Source of the DNA: Planktothrix agardhii NIES-204
GTDB lineage: Bacteria; Cyanobacteriota; Cyanobacteriia; Cyanobacteriales; Microcoleaceae
Reading direction: 5' to 3'
Length of the DNA: 64,000 bases
Assembly: GCA_003609755.1 (NCBI GenBank)
Contig: AP017991.1
Coordinates: forward strand, 904,001 to 968,000
Shown here one piece after another: positions 41,633 to 50,794 of this stretch. Within the stretch, counting starts at the first letter, position 1, and each line of letters opens with the position of its first letter. Below the pieces are notes generated by a model. That model was not told the origin of the DNA. It did not search any database and was given only the letters and a program-made list of their open reading frames with translations. Position numbers and translations under genes: made by a program.

Positions 41633-44542
41633 TTAATTTTTTACCCTTCTTTCTCCATAGCGTAATAACATATTAATACTCGCCAAACGATTTCCCCAAC
41701 TAGAGACTTGATAGGGACGTTCTAAGGCTTGTAAACGCATAGAAATTTGGAATTGTTTTTGGAAAGTTGCTAACTTTTCTTGAGCGATTCCTAAAGTTTG
41801 AGTAGAAGGATTATCCTCTAACTGTTTTAGGGTTTGTGCTAACTCCTCCGCTTGAATACTCAAAGATTTTAATTCCTCATCTCGTATCCAAAGTTGTTCA
41901 TTTCCTAACAGAAAACTCCATTCCCTTTTTAATGCTAAATAGCGATCATGCGCCGCAGCAAAGGGCTGGCGATAGGGAATGGGAGGTTGAGTTTTCGAGG
42001 AATTATTTTGAGTTCTATGCAAATAGTTTTGGAGATTATTACCAATACTTTCAGCAGCAAAAATTGAATATCCTCCTGTTGGTAAATCCCGTAAGGATTG
42101 TAATTGATCAATCGCCACAATTTCAGGTAGATTTAGTAACTTAATTGATGGACTAATTAACGCCGACCCTAACCGTTGTTCCCGGGTTAAGGGCTGAGTA
42201 ATTCGTTGTAAACGGTTGGTATCCATTGCATAGGTCATCGGAACAATTAAATCCACATAACCGTTTTTCGCCCAAACTTCCCATTGTTGTTGAATTTTCA
42301 TAATCCTTTCCTGTTCAGGATTAGAAAACACCGCCACTGATAAAATTACATTAGGTTTTTGTTGCTTCAAAAATTGCGAAACTTCTGCAACGAAGGAGGT
42401 TATTTGTTCGGTTTTAAATTGCTTCCATTGATTCCATAATTGATTGTTTTTGGGAGTAATATTAACCGGATCAACTCCTGTTAATTGTTGAAATTGTTCC
42501 CGTCCCGCTTTCCCATATCCATAGGTGTAACTTCCGCTTGGATCTTGGAACGGATAGCGAATATAATCTAATTGCAACCCATCGACATTATAGGCAGTAA
42601 TTTCATTAATTAAACGCATTAAATACGCCCTAGCTTCCCGGTTGGCGGGATCAAGATAAACTTTGCGATCGCGGGTATTTCTTAACTCTCCATAATTATT
42701 AATATTGATCCAATCAGGATGGGCTTGAATTACCGGACTTAAAAAACTACTGGGTTGTCCTAACAGTTCATTATGACGATCATTTCCTACCGCAAATACC
42801 CAGATCCAAGCGTGTAATTCCATACCCCGTTGGTGAGCTAATTTCACCGCCGCTTCTAATGGGTTCCAACCTTGTATTAATGGGTTTTGCGCGGGCGCAA
42901 TTCGACTGGGATAAATCGGATAACCTGCATTAATTGTTTCAAAATAAACCGTATTAATTCCCGCCGAAGCTAACCGATCAAAAACCTGCGCCAGTCCCGC
43001 TTCATTTTTGGCTTTAACAATAGTTCCTCGGTCTAACCAAACTGCCCGAATTTCCGCCCCTAATCGTTCTCCTTCCGTGGGATAATGTTGCCATAATTGT
43101 TGACGAATTTCTAACCATTGCTGGCGAGCTTCTGACCAATTTTGCTGTGCGACTAATTCGGGAAAATTCTTAATTACTTCTCTAGCTTTAGTAATAATTT
43201 GATCGGATTGTTTAAAATTAGCACTGGCTAGACTTCCTCCAGTTCCTGCTGTTAATTGAGTGGAAGCAACCTGTAAATTAATCGGAATATTACCGGAATT
43301 TGAGGCAATTAAAGCATTTTCAAAACGTCCTAATAAATCTACTAATTCCTGACGCATTGCAATGGCAGTTAATTCCTCAATAGGTTGATTTCCGTGCTGC
43401 ACTTCTAAACCCGCCGGGGCAATTTGTTCGGAAGGGTCAATAAAACCACTCGGAACCGTCGGAGTATTGGGTAATGTCCGAGTTGCCGTTAGGCTGGTGG
43501 CGGGGGGCGTAGTTGAACGCGGGGGGGAAACCGGAGTCTGGGGAAGTATCGCAGGTGTCACCGGACGTGGAGATGGGACAGTAGCCGTTGGTTGTACCCT
43601 TGGTGTCGTGGGCAGGGGTACAGGAATGGGGTTAGCTGGACGAGTGGCTGTTACTGGGGCTATAAAAGCCGGAAGGGTGGCCGTTACTGGGGGCGGTGTA
43701 GGGGCCGGACGGGTGGCCGTTACTGGGGCTGTAAAAGCCGGAAGGGTGGCCGTTGCTGGGGACGGTGTAGGGGCTGGGACGGGGATGGTCACGGTGGCGA
43801 CGGGAGTTGTTGTCGGGTTTCCAGCCAAACCATGACGACTGAGCGCCGCTTGTAACCAAGCAATATCAACCTCCACCGAGGATTGATTTCCCCAGCGCCA
43901 GCCTAAATAGGTGGCTTTTTGAGTAGTAATAACGGCGGGAGAACTACCACTAGCTTCCCAAATTCCGGCGGTATAACTTTCTAAGGTAGTGGGAATTAAA
44001 ACCCCCCCGTCAACGGCGTTAGCATTGGCTTGAATTGGCCCCCAAGTTGTTAGGGAAGCGCAGAGGGGATCTTGAGTTCGACAGCGATTTTTTGCAATTT
44101 GGGGTTTAGCGGGAACTGTGAGGGGAAAAGCCCAATAGGAACCTAAAATTGATCGCAACAATTGACGAACTAACGGGGTAGATTTTTCTCCGACTGGGCC
44201 GCTGGCAATTACCTGTCCGCCTTGTTTTGCCCACTCTTGCAGAACCTTGGCTTGTTCGGTTTTAATAACAGTTATATTAGGGATAAATAAAATTCTAATT
44301 CCCTGAAGATCAGTGAGGCTTTTGATATTGTTTAAATCCAGGGTTTGATAGGATATTCGACTGGCTTTTAAGCGTTGTTCAATGCTATTCCAGTCCGTGG
44401 TTTGTTCAGAATCACGAATTACCCCTAATGGGGCATTTATTTGGCTTAAGGAAGTTAGGGGAATTGATAATTGTAAGATTGTACTGGCAAGAGTTCCAAG
44501 GATAATCTGTTGGAAAAATGTTTGCGATCGCCGTTGCACCAT
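41633..44542 (-). CDS. Family-10-like glycosyl hydrolase (GHL10/DUF187), secreted
   Basis: A 969-residue protein with an N-terminal signal-like hydrophobic segment (IILGTLASTILQLSIPLTSL). An N-terminal domain (about 40-240) is followed by a Pro/Thr/Ala-rich linker (about 245-365), then a GHL10 TIM barrel (about 497-830). The barrel shows IRAVWLDRGTIV, NTVYFETINAGYPIYPS, GMELHAWIWVFAVGN, DGLQLDYIRYPF and VDLIVPMTYAMD. These enzymes are thought to act on cell-wall or extracellular glycans. The linker is encoded by a 69-bp DNA tandem repeat, so its length is likely variable between strains. Confidence 0.87.
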   Translation of the reverse strand: MVQRRSQTFFQQIILGTLASTILQLSIPLTSLSQINAPLGVIRDSEQTTDWNSIEQRLKASRISYQTLDLNNIKSLTDLQGIRILFIPNITVIKTEQAKVLQEWAKQGGQVIASGPVGEKSTPLVRQLLRSILGSYWAFPLTVPAKPQIAKNRCRTQDPLCASLTTWGPIQANANAVDGGVLIPTTLESYTAGIWEASGSSPAVITTQKATYLGWRWGNQSSVEVDIAWLQAALSRHGLAGNPTTTPVATVTIPVPAPTPSPATATLPAFTAPVTATRPAPTPPPVTATLPAFIAPVTATRPANPIPVPLPTTPRVQPTATVPSPRPVTPAILPQTPVSPPRSTTPPATSLTATRTLPNTPTVPSGFIDPSEQIAPAGLEVQHGNQPIEELTAIAMRQELVDLLGRFENALIASNSGNIPINLQVASTQLTAGTGGSLASANFKQSDQIITKAREVIKNFPELVAQQNWSEARQQWLEIRQQLWQHYPTEGERLGAEIRAVWLDRGTIVKAKNEAGLAQVFDRLASAGINTVYFETINAGYPIYPSRIAPAQNPLIQGWNPLEAAVKLAHQRGMELHAWIWVFAVGNDRHNELLGQPSSFLSPVIQAHPDWININNYGELRNTRDRKVYLDPANREARAYLMRLINEITAYNVDGLQLDYIRYPFQDPSGSYTYGYGKAGREQFQQLTGVDPVNITPKNNQLWNQWKQFKTEQITSFVAEVSQFLKQQKPNVILSVAVFSNPEQERIMKIQQQWEVWAKNGYVDLIVPMTYAMDTNRLQRITQPLTREQRLGSALISPSIKLLNLPEIVAIDQLQSLRDLPTGGYSIFAAESIGNNLQNYLHRTQNNSSKTQPPIPYRQPFAAAHDRYLALKREWSFLLGNEQLWIRDEELKSLSIQAEELAQTLKQLEDNPSTQTLGIAQEKLATFQKQFQISMRLQALERPYQVSSWGNRLASINMLLRYGERRVKN
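43641..43778. repeat. 69-bp tandem duplication inside the glycosyl hydrolase linker
   Basis: Two adjacent 69-base units (43641-43709, 43710-43778), each made of two related sub-units beginning GGGTGGCCGTTACTGGG. The period is 23 codons, so the reading frame is kept. Confidence 0.75.
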
Positions 44543-44709
44543 TGGTTTATATTAGTTTTTTAATGATAAAATTAATTCAGGTGAGTTAGCATAAATAGAG
44601 GGAATTGTCAAGTCTTTTTTTAGGCTAAACCTAAAATTCTGCCAAATTCTCTGTCTTTTCAACTCCACACCCCTAAAATTGGACGAGGAGCATATAAATC
44701 CTAACTATT

Positions 44710-45008
44710 CTACCATCGATTTCCTCCAATTTCTCCCATCCGCCATAAATCCCCTAAGCTATAATTTTCTAGCCATTTTTTCAACTTTTTAGGTTCTAAT
44801 CGTCTCATTCGGCTTCCTCTTTCATCTCGTTCACAGACGAGAATAGATTCGGGAATTTCACTTAAAGCGGATATCAAAGCTTTGATTTTCCCACACCATT
44901 TGTGCCAATGATGACATTTAGGGGCTGTAAATCAATTATTTCTTCTGATGAACCATAGGAGAGAAGGTTCTGAATTGTTAGCGAATTAATAAATTTATAG
45001 CCTTCCAT
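44710..45008 (-). pseudogene. AAA-family ATPase with large internal deletion and frameshift
   Basis: The 5' part reads MEGYKFINSLTIQNLLSYGS and VIIGTNGVGKSK (Walker A), then hits TGA. One base out of frame, the sequence continues ALISALSEIPESILVCERDE and LEPKKLKKWLENYSLGDLWR to a TAG. These are the normal first and last parts of the cyanobacterial AAA ATPases that begin with LTIQNLLSYG. About 250-300 central codons are missing. The deletion junction is near 44880. Confidence 0.75.
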
Positions 45009-45040
45009 AGAGAAAGTTTTGAATACTCCTTAAAGTTTAT

Positions 45041-45226
45041 TTAATATAACTGTAAGACGCAATATTGTACCCCAACATCAAAAATACGAGTCCCTCCCCC
45101 TTCAGCAATGGTTTGTCGTAATGCGTCTGCATCGGTAATAGCCACCCCAGCCAAATAGTTAATCCCCATATCCGCTAACTCTGATAGCCAGGGAGTCGTA
45201 GACCCCATTAACACCAGTGTGAGCAT
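45041..45226 (-). pseudogene. C-terminal fragment of a DUF364-type (Rossmann-like) protein
   Basis: The frame encodes about 61 residues, LVLMGSTTPWLSELADMGIN and then LAGVAITDADALRQTIAEGG. This resembles the C-terminus of DUF364 putative metal-chelation proteins. A TGA lies just upstream in frame and no N-terminal part is present. It sits between the ATPase pseudogene and the GMC oxidoreductase gene. Confidence 0.5.
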
Positions 45227-45269
45227 CCTCGCTCACTAGGGTAATAAGGTTTAAATGCGTAACAGCTTA

Positions 45270-46781
45270 TTACTGCAACCGCTCAATTAAACGATCGCCC
45301 ACTCGCAGCGCATTAGCAATAATTGTCAAAGCCGGACTAACCCCAGCATTAGATGGGAAGAAACTACCATCTACCACATAGAGATTATCGAGATCGTGAG
45401 CGCGACAGTTGGGGTCTAATACCGAAGTTTGAGGATCATCGCCAAAACAACAAGTACCACACTGATTGGCCATCACCTGAATCGGCACTTCACCACGGGG
45501 ATGTAATACCCCCTGTTGAAAGCCTTCCAGTTGTTTTTCAATAGTTTTTAAAACTTCAGTCCAGCGATAAATTAAGCGATCATGTGCCTCGTTGTTGTTG
45601 GCACTATAGTCAATAAATAGTTTTCCCCCTTCAAACCGGACTCGGTTATTGGGATCGGGTAAATCTTCCGTTTGCGCCCACCAACCAATAGAATGGGTTG
45701 CCAACTGCTTTAATCCAAAACCGGGCATAAATTTTGCCAGCAGGGAAAACATCGGTGGAGCTTCGGCGAAAATTATATCGGTCAGCAGTCCTCCGGAGTT
45801 TTGAATATGCCCCATCGGATAAGGGAAATCGTCATCGCCCCAATAGAAATCATTCACACAGACTGTCTTTTGAAACGCTCCAGAATTGGGTTTGGTACTC
45901 AGTTGTACTACTACGGTCATCAGGCTTTTCATTAAATTCCGCCCCACCAGACCCGAACTATTGGCCAAACCGTTGGGATGGCGATCGCTCACCGAACGCA
46001 ACAACAACGCCGCCGAGTTCACCGCACCGCAGGCCAACACCACAATATCCCCTAGAAACAGATGGGATTGTCCATCGATCTCAGCTTGCACCCCTTTCAC
46101 CACCCGACCCGATGGATTTATGTGCAGACGAACCACCTTCGCCCCGGTTTTCAGGGTAACATTAGGATGGGTTAAGGCGGGAGCAATGCCACTAACTTCC
46201 GAATCGTTGGTAGGATCGTCATCCTGGCGGGTAAGAGCTAAAGGCAAAGGAGCAGGATGAAGACCAAGTTTAGCGATCGCTTTATAGATTTGGGCAACTT
46301 GGGGTTCGGTAGCCACTGCTGGGAAGGGATAATCGCCACTACGGGGAGGTTCGGTCGGATCGTCATTTGCCTGACCATGAACCTTATACAGCGTTTCAGC
46401 TTCTGTATAGTAGGGTTCAAAATCTGAGTATTTCAAACACCATTCTGGGGAAATTCCCCCCTGATGTTGGACAGTTTCAAAATCCCCTTCCCGAAATCGG
46501 AGTAAGGCGGCGCCATAGATTTTAGTATTACCACCAACTGCATAATTCATTTGGGGCGAAAACGGTTCTCCGGCGCTGTCATACCAATGTTCCGGGGCAT
46601 GATAGCGTTCCCGCTTGAAGATATCGACATTACTGCGATTCTGTTCTTCCAGGGGCATAAAATCCCCCCGCTCCAAAATCAAGATTTTCTTCCCTGTCGA
46701 GGCTAACTTATAGGCGAGAGTTCCTCCCCCCGCGCCTGTACCAATAATAATTAGATCGTAGTTTTGATCGTCAATAATCAT
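45270..46781 (-). CDS. GMC-family FAD-dependent oxidoreductase
   Basis: A 503-residue flavoprotein. The N-terminal FAD motif is IIGTGAGGGTLAYKLASTGK (about 12-31), with AVGGNTKIYGAALLRFREGD next. The C-terminus has CGTCCFGDDPQTSVLDPNCR and VVDGSFFPSNAGVSPALTII, which form the GMC substrate and FAD pocket. It resembles gluconate/choline dehydrogenase-like members that pass electrons to quinones. It is the last gene of the ARTO oxidase operon, 70 bases after ctaE, which suggests that it may feed the quinone pool used by that oxidase. The substrate is unknown. Confidence 0.87.
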   Translation of the reverse strand: MIIDDQNYDLIIIGTGAGGGTLAYKLASTGKKILILERGDFMPLEEQNRSNVDIFKRERYHAPEHWYDSAGEPFSPQMNYAVGGNTKIYGAALLRFREGDFETVQHQGGISPEWCLKYSDFEPYYTEAETLYKVHGQANDDPTEPPRSGDYPFPAVATEPQVAQIYKAIAKLGLHPAPLPLALTRQDDDPTNDSEVSGIAPALTHPNVTLKTGAKVVRLHINPSGRVVKGVQAEIDGQSHLFLGDIVVLACGAVNSAALLLRSVSDRHPNGLANSSGLVGRNLMKSLMTVVVQLSTKPNSGAFQKTVCVNDFYWGDDDFPYPMGHIQNSGGLLTDIIFAEAPPMFSLLAKFMPGFGLKQLATHSIGWWAQTEDLPDPNNRVRFEGGKLFIDYSANNNEAHDRLIYRWTEVLKTIEKQLEGFQQGVLHPRGEVPIQVMANQCGTCCFGDDPQTSVLDPNCRAHDLDNLYVVDGSFFPSNAGVSPALTIIANALRVGDRLIERLQ

Positions 46782-46851
46782 GATATTTACAGTAGTTAGG
46801 TTCTTACACTGATAACTAATAATGCGGATATGTCAAAAACAGAAATAACCA

Positions 46852-47478
46852 TCACTGCCAAACGTAAATCAGGATAAACAAAATAATCCAGATCACATCA
46901 ACAAAGTGCCAAAAAATGGAGGTTGCTGCCACCCCAAATTCGCCTTTGTCGTAATTCCCAGGAATAAAAGATCGCCCCAACATAATTGTCTGTAATAGCA
47001 CTCCTGTGAACACATGAAGACCATGAAATCCGGTCAGCAAATAAAAACTGCCCCCAAATACACCATCGGTAAAACCAAAGGAGAGACTACGCCATTCCAC
47101 CGCCTGACCATACAAGAAATAACTGCCCATGATCATTGTCAACAGCCAGAATGCTCGAAAACCCCAGAGATTCTTAACGTGCAGAAAACGTTCAGCGATA
47201 TAGATCACAAAACTACTAGAAACCAACACCACTGTATTAATAGCTGGTTCGCGGATTTCTAGCCCAGTAAAACCCATAGGCAACCACTCTAAAGCGGTAG
47301 TTTTGTAAACAATATATCCCGTAAAAAAGCTAAGAAAAATTACAGTTTCCGATAGCAAAAATACGATAAAGCCAAACATACTATTACCCACTTCATCGTG
47401 GGTATGGGCGACTGTTCCATGCCCTTCTAAGGCATGACTTGAGACTACATTGAGAGCATCAATATCAGTGGGATTCAT
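46852..47478 (-). CDS. ctaE: ARTO-type terminal oxidase subunit III
   Basis: Haem-copper oxidase subunit III, 208 residues with five to seven membrane helices. Family motifs include VFLLSETVIFLSFFTGYIVY, SFYLLTGFHGLHVFTGVLLQ and WHFVDVIWIILFILIYVW. The start at 47478 is chosen from GGAGG seven bases upstream; a longer frame from 47547 would run deep into ctaD. The gene overlaps the end of ctaD by 14 bases. Confidence 0.93.
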   Translation of the reverse strand: MNPTDIDALNVVSSHALEGHGTVAHTHDEVGNSMFGFIVFLLSETVIFLSFFTGYIVYKTTALEWLPMGFTGLEIREPAINTVVLVSSSFVIYIAERFLHVKNLWGFRAFWLLTMIMGSYFLYGQAVEWRSLSFGFTDGVFGGSFYLLTGFHGLHVFTGVLLQTIMLGRSFIPGNYDKGEFGVAATSIFWHFVDVIWIILFILIYVWQ

Positions 47479-49147
47479 GGGCAACCTCCAGCGCATCAGG
47501 GTTAGCAACCAACGGTTCTGATTTCCCGTAACCATAGGGTTCAGCAATTACAATTGGCAATTCTTCAAAGTTTTCTGCTGTTGGAGGTGATGATAGTAAC
47601 CATTCCAACCCAATAGCTCGCCAGGGATTTTTCGACGCTTTTTCCCCCTGCACCCAAGATCCAATCATGTTGAGGAGAAACGGCAATGTAGACATCCCCA
47701 ACAAAAACCCCCCCAGACTGGCAATTACGTTCCAGAAGGCAAATTCGGGGTCGTAGGAGGCAACGCGGCGGGGCATTCCCTCTAATCCCATCGGGTGCAT
47801 CGGGAAAAAGCAGATGTTAGTACCCAGGAAAGTTAGGGCAAAATGCAATTTACCCAAACCTTCGGAATACATTCGCCCGGTCATTTTCGGAAACCAGTGA
47901 TATAGGGCGGCGTACATTCCCATGACCACAGCACCATAAATCACATAGTGGAAATGTCCGACCACAAAATAGGTATTGTTGACATGAATATCAATGGGGA
48001 CTGCTGCCAACATAATCCCGGTGATCCCGGCAAACACAAACATCACCAAACCACCCAAGGCAAATAACATGGGGGTATTTAGGCGCAATTTTCCACCCCA
48101 AACCGTTGCCACCCAAGCAAAAACCTTAATTCCAGTGGGAACTGAAATCAACATCGTAGTTGCCATAAATACCATCCGCATCCAACCAGGAGTGCCACTG
48201 GCAAACATATGATGCACCCAAACAATACCGCTCAAACCTGTAATTACTAGCGAGGAGATAGCAACAACCTTGTAGCCAAATAATGGTTTGCGGGCATAGA
48301 CGGGGAAAATCTCGGAGAAAATGCCAAAAATTGGCAAAATTATCACATAAACTGCCGGGTGAGAATAGAACCAGAAGAAGTGTTGGAATAGAATGGGATC
48401 GCCCCCCTTCGCTGGGTCAAAAAAGCTACTCCCAACGGTAAGATCGAGTAACAACATCACCGCCCCGGCGGTTAGGGCAGGTAGGCCAAATAGTTGAATA
48501 ATTTGGGCTGCTAATACCGTCCAGACAAATACGGGCATCCGAAACCAGGTCATTCCCGGGGCGCGCATCTTAAAAATGGTGGTGACAAAATTTACCGCCC
48601 CCATGATCGAGGACACACCGGATATCGCCACCGCCAATATCCACAAAACTTGGCCGTTAATCAGGTTCCCGGTAGGATTTTGGAGACTCACCGGAGGATA
48701 GGCCCACCAACCCGATTGGGAGGGGCCGCCGGGAACAAAGAAGCTGGCCATGAGGATCACCCCAAATACCGGAACCATCCAAAAGGCCACGGCATTCAAG
48801 CGGGGAAAGGCCATATCCCTGGCCCCAATCATCAAGGGGACGAGATAGTTGGATAATCCTACCAAGGAGGGGAATGTCCACAGGAATAACATAATAGTCC
48901 CGTGCATGGTGAACATGGCGTTGTAAACGGCACGGTCAAGCAAATCGGCTTCCGGGGTGATCAGTTCACCACGAATAATCATGGCCAGAATACCGCCAAT
49001 TAAGAAGAAAAAGAAGGATGTTACTAGATATTGAATCCCGATCACTTTATGGTCGGTACTGAAACCGAAAAATCTCCGCCAATTTTCAGGACTTTCGTCC
49101 ATGGGTTGTTGGATATCCGCGATCGCATCAACAGAAATATTTGTCAT
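47465..49147 (-). CDS. ctaD: ARTO-type terminal oxidase subunit I
   Basis: Haem-copper oxidase catalytic subunit, 560 residues and about 12 membrane helices. The haem and CuB ligands are present: MHGTIMLFLW, FFWFYSHPAVYVIILP (His-Tyr cross-link pair), VWVHHMFASG and VGHFHYVIYGAVVMG. It reduces oxygen to water. Together with a CuA-less subunit II it forms the alternative respiratory terminal oxidase (ARTO) rather than a cytochrome c oxidase. Confidence 0.95.
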   Translation of the reverse strand: MTNISVDAIADIQQPMDESPENWRRFFGFSTDHKVIGIQYLVTSFFFFLIGGILAMIIRGELITPEADLLDRAVYNAMFTMHGTIMLFLWTFPSLVGLSNYLVPLMIGARDMAFPRLNAVAFWMVPVFGVILMASFFVPGGPSQSGWWAYPPVSLQNPTGNLINGQVLWILAVAISGVSSIMGAVNFVTTIFKMRAPGMTWFRMPVFVWTVLAAQIIQLFGLPALTAGAVMLLLDLTVGSSFFDPAKGGDPILFQHFFWFYSHPAVYVIILPIFGIFSEIFPVYARKPLFGYKVVAISSLVITGLSGIVWVHHMFASGTPGWMRMVFMATTMLISVPTGIKVFAWVATVWGGKLRLNTPMLFALGGLVMFVFAGITGIMLAAVPIDIHVNNTYFVVGHFHYVIYGAVVMGMYAALYHWFPKMTGRMYSEGLGKLHFALTFLGTNICFFPMHPMGLEGMPRRVASYDPEFAFWNVIASLGGFLLGMSTLPFLLNMIGSWVQGEKASKNPWRAIGLEWLLSSPPTAENFEELPIVIAEPYGYGKSEPLVANPDALEVAHESH

Positions 49148-49286
49148 GGTTTATAAGTAATCGTTGTTTAGTTAGGCTGTTTTAATTTGATGTAGGATCT
49201 TGATATACAAGCCTTATTTTGAATGGATTTGAAAATCAAACCTCTCTAACATGATTTGAATGATATTTTTGTGATTGAATTTGGCA

Positions 49287-50180
49287 TTATTCGATCCCAG
49301 AATTGGAATAATTGACTACGGGAGGAAGGGCTGGCTCAACGATTTTCCAGCGATCGCTATTATTTCTTTTGCTATATTCAGTAAAAGCGCGATTGTAAGC
49401 CGTTATAGGCTTTTGGGTTGCCGTATTTGCTAACCATTGTTGATAAGCGTCGGCAGACTCCACCACCACATCGGTTTGCATCGCCGCAAAATAAGTTCCG
49501 CTATATTGGGAATCCCGCAACCGATACCGTCCTTCCCGAATGGGCGTGAACTCAAAATCAATCACCCGACCCGGAATAATATCTTGTTTGACGCGAAAGG
49601 CAGGTACATAAAAGCCATGTAGCACATCCTCCGATGCTAGTGTCAGGCGCGCCCGTTCGTTGTTAGGTAAATGCAATTCCGTACTGGTAATATTTTGGTC
49701 GGGATAGTAAAATTCCCATACCCATTGACGGGCACGGACTTCGATGGGATGTATCGGTGTTGCCAAAGAAGCATCTAAGGGGGCTGCGATCGCCATTGAC
49801 CCATGAATATGTTCCATCGGCCCCAAAATTGACATTTGGTCATAAATCTGGTAGCTGTAGGCTGCAATCGAGACCACTAGCACAAAGGGAATTGCCGTCC
49901 AGACTATTTCCAATGGCACATTCCCTTCGATGTGGGGGCCATCGCTGGTATCGTATTTGCCGGCCTGTTGAAACAACACTGAGTAGGTCAGTGTCCCCAC
50001 CACTCCCAGAAAAATAAACGTCCCCAGCGTCACCAGAAAGCTGAATAACTGATCAATCAATTGGGCTTCTGCTGAGGCTTGGGGGGGAAACCAAGAATAG
50101 GATTGCTGTCCCATCCACAGGCTGATCAGGGCAAGGGCGATCGCAATGACGCCTAAAATTAAAATGGTACGAATTTTCAT
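49287..50180 (-). CDS. ctaC: ARTO-type terminal oxidase subunit II, CuA site lost
   Basis: A 297-residue subunit II with an N-terminal membrane helix and a second one (about 91-112), then a periplasmic cupredoxin domain. The first His is kept in LHGFYVPAFRVKQD (His188). The CuA loop that should read CxExCGxxHxxM is instead DSQYSGTYFAAM (Asp223, Ser227, Phe231; only Met234 remains). A CuA centre cannot form, so cytochrome c cannot be the donor. This is the known signature of cyanobacterial ARTO, related to quinol oxidases. AGGGG before the ATG supports the start. Confidence 0.93.
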   Translation of the reverse strand: MKIRTILILGVIAIALALISLWMGQQSYSWFPPQASAEAQLIDQLFSFLVTLGTFIFLGVVGTLTYSVLFQQAGKYDTSDGPHIEGNVPLEIVWTAIPFVLVVSIAAYSYQIYDQMSILGPMEHIHGSMAIAAPLDASLATPIHPIEVRARQWVWEFYYPDQNITSTELHLPNNERARLTLASEDVLHGFYVPAFRVKQDIIPGRVIDFEFTPIREGRYRLRDSQYSGTYFAAMQTDVVVESADAYQQWLANTATQKPITAYNRAFTEYSKRNNSDRWKIVEPALPPVVNYSNSGIE

Positions 50181-50188
50181 GTTTTCCC

Positions 50189-50794
50189 CTAGTTCAACAG
50201 CAAATTGGGATTTTCTCCGATCCGCAACAGCCGATCAGCAGTAATATGCACGCCAAACTCGGCTGCCAATTGCGCTCCCAGGGTTCCGTGAACGAACATC
50301 AAAGCGAAAATACCCAATCCGGCTGCGAGGTAGAGCCACTGTACTTGCTGTGCTTGATCTTTACGCCATAGAAAGCGCTGAAACCCTCGCCATACAGTCA
50401 TTGCCACGATTAACAGCAATAATACAACCCCACCGACTCCGTGCCAAAGCATGGTTTCCATCGCTTGTAAGCCCCAGGCGCTTTTGACATCTGCCTCTGG
50501 TGATGCTAACATGATTTCGTAGAAACCTGCTGCTACGGTAAAGAAGGTGATGATGGCGGCGGCGAGCATATTATACCAACCGACATCGAAGAAATTTGAC
50601 CGGGTGGCGGGAATTGCTAAAAATTTGAAGATGGGTTTTTCCAGGGGAAATAGTACACCTACGATATCAAAGGCGATCGCCACAATAAACAATCCCAGGG
50701 TCAGATGCACTAGGTTAGGATGAATGGGCAGGGCGTAAGGTAAGCCATTAGCACCCAATTGTCCCTGGAGTTGGTCGATTAAATCATTATTCAT
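50189..50794 (-). CDS. DUF2231 membrane protein, second of a pair
   Basis: A 201-residue protein with about four to five membrane helices and His residues in or near them (LPYALPIHPNLVHLTLGLFI, AMETMLWHGVGGVVLL, FVHGTLGAQLAAEFGVHI). Such His patterns could bind haem, which is inference. Its ATG shares a base with the stop of the preceding DUF2231 gene (TAATG). It ends 8 bases before ctaC. Confidence 0.83.
   Translation of the reverse strand: MNNDLIDQLQGQLGANGLPYALPIHPNLVHLTLGLFIVAIAFDIVGVLFPLEKPIFKFLAIPATRSNFFDVGWYNMLAAAIITFFTVAAGFYEIMLASPEADVKSAWGLQAMETMLWHGVGGVVLLLLIVAMTVWRGFQRFLWRKDQAQQVQWLYLAAGLGIFALMFVHGTLGAQLAAEFGVHITADRLLRIGENPNLLLN

Noticed and set aside
43467-43855. Glycine/valine-rich open frames on the plus strand
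   Set aside because: They are the antisense shadow of the Pro/Thr/Ala-rich linker and its 69-bp repeat in the glycosyl hydrolase gene; no ribosome site or family.
45734-46260. Two overlapping plus-strand frames of 124-141 codons
   Set aside because: Antisense to the GMC oxidoreductase gene, whose FAD and C-terminal motifs are unmistakable.
47479-47547. Extended N-terminus for ctaE
   Set aside because: It would lie fully inside ctaD; the ATG at 47478 has GGAGG at good spacing and fits the family start.
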